In this document: one piece after another, positions 58,602 through 64,000 of the stretch
How the letters are laid out: each line of letters begins with the position of its first letter
How positions within the stretch are numbered: the first letter of the stretch is position 1
DNA from: Monoplex corrugatus
Lineage: Eukaryota > Mollusca > Gastropoda > Littorinimorpha > Ranellidae
Assembly (NCBI GenBank): GCA_030674185.1
Contig: JAPXFY010000023.1
Coordinates: 23,175,092 to 23,239,091, forward strand
Reading direction: 5' to 3'
Length of the DNA: 64,000 bases
The notes under the pieces: model-generated
Told to the model about the DNA's origin: nothing
The model's database searches: none
Seen by the model: the letters and a program-made list of their open reading frames with translations, nothing else
Position numbers and translations under genes: made by a program

Positions 58602-61600
58602 CACACCAGCCGACATTCAAGGCTCAGAAGACAACAAGGGGGGATTTGGGGAAGTTAGGTGGTAGAGTCTTTATAAGTATCATGAGAGGGACTGGAAGAG
58701 ATGGGTTTTCAGAGAGGACTTGAAAGAAGTGAGAGTTGCAGAGTGGCGAACAGAGACAGGGAGCTGATTCCAGATTACAGGGGCCTGATAGGAAAAGGAG
58801 CGTTGACCATAGGTTTTAGTGCGACAGGATGGTATGCGGAAGGTACGAGTATCAGCCGAGGAACGAAGTTGACGAGAGGGGGTGTACAGATGGAGGAGGT
58901 CAGAGATGTAAGGGGTGCAAGACCGTTGAGAGACTTAAAACATAACAAAGCAATCTTGTAGCGAATTCTCTTTTCAACAGATAACCAGTGAAGAGATTTG
59001 AGAAGAGGAGTGACATGAGAGGAACGAGATTTTCTGAAGATGAGCCTAGCAGCATTGTTTTGAACTTTTTGAAGCTTTTGAATGAGAGAGAAAGGACAGC
59101 CCGAGAGGAGGGAGTTGCAGTAGTCGAGACGAGAGAGAACAAAGGCACAGAGGAGAGTTTTGGTGGCTTCGACAGAGAGGATATTGCGAATAGAAGAAAT
59201 TCTGCGTATCTCAAGATAGCATAATCTGCAAACATTCTGGACGTGTTTTTCAAAGGACAGGGTGTTATCAAGAGTGACTCCAAGATTGCGGACAGTGGAA
59301 GATAGTGGAATGTCAGATCCAAGCAGAGAGACAGACAGAGGAAGGGAAGAACACTTAGCCAATGTGGTGGGAGAGATAAGGCTAAGTTCAGTTTTAATGG
59401 GGTTAAGTTGAAGTTTGTTTACAGTCATCCAGGAGTGAACATCAGAAATGCAGCCTTGGGTTTGTCTGATTATAGAGGGCAGTTGTGGGAGGGAACCAGA
59501 AGTATAGAGTTGGTTGTCATCAGAAAAGCTATGATGGGACATAGAGTGAAGTCGCATAATTTCAGAGAGGAGTTGTGTGTACAGCACAAATAGGATGGGA
59601 CCTAAAACAGAGCCTTGGGGCACACCAAACTGGAGGGTAGCGGGTGCAGAGGATGAACAACAGACAGAGACTGTTTGAGTGCGATTGGAGAGGTAGGACT
59701 GGAACCAAGACAGAGCGATGTCAGAGATACCGAACACTTTATGGAGACGTGTGAGCATGATAGAATGGTCGATGGTGTCGAATGCAGCCGAGAAATAGAA
59801 GAGAGATTTGATTTTGATCAAGAGCAGTCAGAATATCATTTGCAATTTTTACAAGAGCAGTTTCAGGGCTGTGTCCAGTGCGATAAGCCGACTGATAAGG
59901 GTAAGAGAGGTTGTTGGCGGTGATATGATCAGAGATCTGTGCGAGAACAATTTTTTCAAGGACTTTGGATAAGAAAGGTAGGTTGGAAACAGGTCGATAG
60001 TTTTTGAGGTTATTGGGGTCAAGACTAGGTTTCTTTAAAAGAGGTCTGACCAGGGCAGATTTGAAGGAAGTGGGAAAGATACCAGATGACAGGGAATTGT
60101 TGATGACAGTTGTGAAGTGAGGGAGCAAAGTATCTAGGCAGTGTGTTAAGATAGATGCTGGAAGAGGATCAAGCTCACAGGTCTTGATGTCAGAATGGCG
60201 GATTACATTGCGGATAGTAGTTTCAGAAGCAGGCTGAAAAGAAATAAGTGGTGTGCCTTGAAACAGAGGGTCGGGAATAGGAGGTTGAGAGATGGGCTGG
60301 GAGTCAAGACTGGAACGGATGGACCTAATTTTATCAATGAAAAAATCTGAAAAATGTTGTGCTAGACGGGCAGGGGGAAAGCATGATGGGAGAGGAGATT
60401 TATCTGATTTGCCAAGGAGGGTATTAGTAACGGAATATAGCTGTTTTGATGTAGAGCATGCAATAATTTTCGCATTGTAAAAGGCAGACTTAGCAGAGTC
60501 AACTATAGCATTGACAGTTTTGTTGGCAGCCTGAAAAATCTGTTTATTGATAGTAATGCTGTTCTTCAGCCACCGTCTTTCAGCACGACGGCGTTCACGC
60601 TTGGCCTTAAGAAGATCAGGGCCAACGGCAGAAAACCAGGGCGATGGTGGTCTCCGGGATACCCTACGTCTGGTGGCGGGGGCGTGCATGTCCAGCAGAT
60701 CACTAATAGTCCGATTGAGGTCGTCAGCAGAGGCTGGAGGACAGGACTGAAGAGCGGCCAGGAGATCTTCGTTGAAGACGACGGTGTTGATATCAACTAG
60801 TTTTCTGACCATGACATAGGTAGTTTGGGGTGGAGGCTTGGTCATTGAAAGTTGGCCGAGGATACAGACATGATCCGAAGGAAGAGTATAATCAATTTCA
60901 ATGGATTTGATGAAGGACTGGTCAGCTCTATGAACAACCCAATCGAGGATGTTGCCTTTTTCGTGGGTTGGAGTGTCGATAGATTGGGTCAAGCCAAAGG
61001 AGTTCAAAGAGCCTATCAGTTTAGCAGTGTGGGTCTGGTTAGGTTCATTATAATGAAAATTAAAGTCTCCTGCAATGATGAAACAGCCTTTCAAGGTGTT
61101 ACAGTAGGCAAGGAGGTCTGGAAACTCTTCTACAAACACATGGTTTTTAAGCTGGTTCTTTGGGCTGGGTGGTGGACGGTAGAGGAACAGCAGATGGAAA
61201 GTCTGGTGGGGTAGAGTGAGGGAGAGCTGGACAATTTCAAAAGTAGAGTGTTTGAATTTAAAGTCAGTCTTGGTAGTAATTCGGGGCAGGAGGGACTCGG
61301 CAACAACAAAAGCGATGCCGCCGCCGAGACCAGTTTTGCGAGCGAACGAGAGTGTACGGTGACCGGGAGGAGCAAGATCCCTCTCCTTGGGTTCATCCCC
61401 GACAGGCTGAAACCAGGTTTCATTGACGGCGAAAATATCGACGACGTGGTCATGGATGAAGTAGTTGATCGCGGATCTCTTCTCGTGTCTGGTACCGAGG
61501 GCCTGAGCATTGAACAGTGCAAGAGTCAATGAGTCAGTGCGTAGTTTCTTTTTGCCGGCTGTGAGAGGAATGAGGTTATTAGGGTTGGAGCACAGCGGTC

Positions 61601-62055
61601 TGGGGGACGGATGGGTATCTTAGACAGGAACAGAAGGCAGACCACTGCTGCCATGACGCTGATGTACATCAGTGACCACTGGAATCGTACGTCTCTTGCG
61701 CATTCCACCACGACATGATCGACGACGGGGAGATTTCGGCCGATTTTCAGCGATCTCAAGTGTTCAACCAGGTCAGGGTCAAGGATCGAGTCAGGGGGGC
61801 AACATGACAGCAAGCAGTCCCGATTGTACTGCACACGAGTGGAAGAATGTGTAGACACAACAGCTGGTTGTGAAGCGGGCGTGATGAGGCAGACGCACGC
61901 AGTGCGAGAGAGACAGAGCGGGGAGGGTGCACGTGCACTGGCGAGAAACATGGCGGGCTGAGTTGAAAATTCAAGTGGAGTAGGAGAGATAAAATGCACA
62001 AAGAAAACAGTACCTTGGCTTGCAGCGAAGCATTCATAAACCACCACATACTGAA
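58455..62055 (-). mobile_element. L2/CR1-like LINE, near full length, one main frameshift in RT
   Basis: Minus strand. A leader of open but unassigned sequence (62065-61530) is followed by the EN-RT ORF. From 61529: LALFNAQALGTRHEKRSAIN, VDIFAVNETWF, GGGIAFVVAESL, FIIAGDFNFHYN, DYTLPSDHVCILG; then RT with LKNYRPVSNLPFLSKVLEKI. A frameshift near 59790 breaks the FSAAFDTIDHSIML motif; RT resumes with GVPQGSVLGPILFVLY and HHSFSDDNQLY in place of the usual FADDTQLY. The 3' UTR carries (TG)n (58543-58606 as CA on +), then GCGCTTAGGGCTCTTGTTTT and an ATTATTATT tail. The altered catalytic box and frameshift make it inactive. Same family group as 5928-8333. Confidence 0.92.
58543..58606. repeat. (CA)n microsatellite in the L2-like 3' UTR
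   Basis: CA tract at the same place in the element as the TG tracts at 8163 and 40037, seen from the other strand. Confidence 0.95.
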
Positions 62056-62470
62056 ACAGGAACATTCACAAACACAATCACTTGCTTTTAGCCATCAACA
62101 ATCGATATAACTCCGTGCACACACACAAATAATCGCAGCGAGGTAGCCGTGCCTGTGAGGCGGCTGAACCTTGAACCTTGAGTCTATATTACATATAGTG
62201 GTATATTGTGTTTGTTGGCGGTAGAAGTTCTGATCATGTTGAATGTACTTGTACAAATTCGTGGTTATCATTTCTGAATTTGCGATTGAAACTCTTCGCA
62301 CGTAGTGACATTCAAACTTCTTACACAGATTCGAACAATTCACTTCGATGATTAGTTTGGTTGGAAGGAAGCGGGATGGATTAAAGGATAAATGTATGTT
62401 TGTGCATGCGCGGTTATGTGTGTGTGTTTTTCAACAATGTGGATAAATATATGCGTTTCTTTCAATCAAC
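62056..62470. other. Intron stretch, nothing recognised
   Basis: No motif seen. Confidence 0.5.
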
Positions 62471-62472
62471 TA

Positions 62473-62503
<31 letters not shown>

Positions 62504-62616
62504 AATATGTATGTATGTATGTGTGTATGTATCTATATATGTATTTATGCGCATGCTGGCTTGCAAACTTGTAAAACTTATATATTGAATGTGCCGGTTA
62601 GTTTGTGGGATTAAAA

Positions 62617-62702
<86 letters not shown>
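62471..62702. repeat. (CTAT)n and (TG)n microsatellites
   Basis: (CTAT)n at about 62474-62503 and (TG)n at 62618-62702. Confidence 0.95.
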
Positions 62703-62704
<2 letters not shown>

Positions 62705-63590
62705 TACAGTGGGACAAGCAGAGGAGGGAAGTAGTTGGTAGACTGATTGTGTATCACGGTCAACTGAACAATTTCATCTGTCTGAAGCCGAACACATTTC
62801 ATTTGTGATTGATACAGTCGTCCAGTGTACAGCTAAGCTTTTCAGTCAACTAACCATTATAAGTCTAAATTTTAAGCCAACATACATCCACAAGGCCTCG
62901 CACAAGATGGTTGCCATCTCTGCACATTAAAACAGATGATTAATTAATTAATCATTTTAGTTCAGCACTGGCACAACATTACACAGCATGTAGTAGGTGT
63001 GCAGTGTGGATTACATCGGCACAAGTTTGTAACGGTGAACGATCTATCCCTCTTTGTTTCCCCTATTCCCTGTATCATTCTTTCCTTCCATCCCACCATC
63101 AATCTCTTATCTTTTGTCACTACTGCCCTGTCTCTTCTCATTCTCTCTCCATCTCTCATTCTGTCTCTGTCTCTCGCTCCTCTGGTATCATTCAGTATCA
63201 AAGTTTAGTTTCAGAAGTTTGCTTTTAGTGATTTTATTTTTGTCCCTAGATGTTAAACTGTGCCCTTTGAGGTAGATTGGTTCTTCCATAAAAACGGTTT
63301 GTGTACATTTGTTTTGTTAAAGAAATGATTCAGAATAAGGGTGTGAACGTTGTCATGGCAAAATGAAAAGCATAACCTCTGAAGGTAAAATACCATCATA
63401 CATAGTGACATTTTGTCGGATTGCCTTCGACAAAGCTTTCTTGTGACAAACCAAAGGCACAGTTTCTAGACATTTGGACATATTCAATAAGCATCATTTA
63501 AAACAAAGATTCCACCCAAAAACAACAACAACAATAAGAAAAACACCGATACAAGTACGATTATACACTGCGTGTTCCATTTGACAACAG
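62703..63590. other. Intron stretch up to the CUB-2 exon
   Basis: A TCTC-rich part near 63120-63180 and a CAACAA run near 63525. No repeat family identified. Confidence 0.55.
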
Positions 63591-63775
63591 TGTGCGAGTA
63601 TACCCTGAATGAAACGAAGGGCAGGTTGCAGTCTCCAGGCTACCCGGGCACATACCCGAAGGACAAGACCTGTACATATTTCATTGAACGTCCTGCTGGT
63701 GAATTTATCACGCTCAGTTTCACTGCCTTCAATGTGGGTGACACTTCAGAGCCATGTGATAACGACTATGTGGAG
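63591..63775 (+). CDS. CUB domain 2, first half (exon; second half outside window)
   Basis: The acceptor TGACAACAG ends at 63590 and the donor GTAAGC starts at 63776. Phase 1 entry and phase 0 exit repeat the layout of the first CUB domain. It encodes VCEYTLNETKGRLQSPGYPG, then KTCTYFI, ITLSFTAFNV and EPCDNDYVE. This copy keeps the Asp after the third cysteine (CDNDYVE), so it could bind calcium, unlike CUB 1. The gene continues beyond 64000. Confidence 0.92.
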
Positions 63776-63891
63776 GTAAGCCCGTCAGTGTCAGTATAGT
63801 AAGCTTCACAGGCTTGCATGTTACTGGACATTAGTGTCTAACAAATGATGTAATTTGTTAGAGTTATTCGCGCGAGGCCATTTCTGTATAT

Positions 63892-63896
63892 GTGTT

Positions 63897-63949
<53 letters not shown>

Positions 63950-63990
63950 CTGTGTGTGTGCGCGCGTGTGCGTGTGTGTGTGTGTATGCG
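63892..63990. repeat. (TG)n microsatellite
   Basis: TG tract with TTTG and CG variants after the CUB-2 donor. Confidence 0.95.
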
Positions 63991-64000
63991 TGTCCATTTC

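Overview
This is a piece of an animal genome, most likely a marine mollusc and probably a gastropod. The host coding sequence is confined to short exons with GT/AG borders spread over more than 63 kb. The introns are packed with non-LTR retrotransposons (REL-endonuclease LINE, L2/CR1-like, RTE-like), tRNA-derived SINE-like repeats, one Ty3/Gypsy relic, short TIR elements, two minisatellites and very many (CA/TG)n, (TA)n and (GA/CT)n tracts. The mollusc call is inference from repeat types I recognise from gastropod sequence. I see no prokaryotic, phage, CRISPR or organellar features.

Host gene. Eleven exons on the + strand form one open, phase-consistent chain running off both window edges. 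They encode four tandem SRCR domains (exons at 1-136, 11230-11411, 16375-16540, 16799-16959, 20635-20776, 27156-27325, 31824-31965, 40894-41066), then one complete CUB domain (47917-48098, 52942-53089) and the first half of a second (63591-63775). Each SRCR domain is built from two exons with a phase-2 intron inside it and phase-1 introns at its borders. Each has six cysteines, so all are group A. This suggests a secreted or membrane-bound DMBT1-like SRCR/CUB receptor. Signal peptide, N-terminus and C-terminus lie outside the window.

Region 0.8-10.8 kb (intron 1) is a nested pile of transposons. A minus-strand Ty3/Gypsy relic with integrase upstream of RT (Gmr1-like order) was split in its RT by a REL-endonuclease LINE (copy A, TSD CATTG). 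Copy A was in turn split by a 1.68-kb TIR DNA element and by an L2-like LINE. An RTE LINE (TSD ATTGTC) sits in the integrase-RT linker. Regions 11-31 kb hold SINE-like repeats, RTE relics, a hairpin repeat with 12-bp direct repeats, a 39-bp minisatellite and a 504-bp tandem duplication. Region 32.5-38.9 kb (inside SRCR-4) is a 53-bp minisatellite interrupted by the best REL-endonuclease LINE copy (copy B, about 1080 codons broken by a single TGA). Region 41.4-47.8 kb is a second nested pile: a LINE with an esterase-type ORF1 carrying a foldback TIR element and a 5'-truncated RTE, next to further RTE pieces. Regions 49.1-50.7, 53.6-56.8 and 58.5-62.1 kb hold three minus-strand LINEs: an RTE with intact RT and a 10-bp TSD, a near full-length RTE with a C-terminal zinc finger, and a near full-length L2-like element.

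Exon borders were set by GT/AG sites plus phase matching. Transposon borders are approximate unless a target-site duplication is given. Family names are by eye and were not checked against any database.
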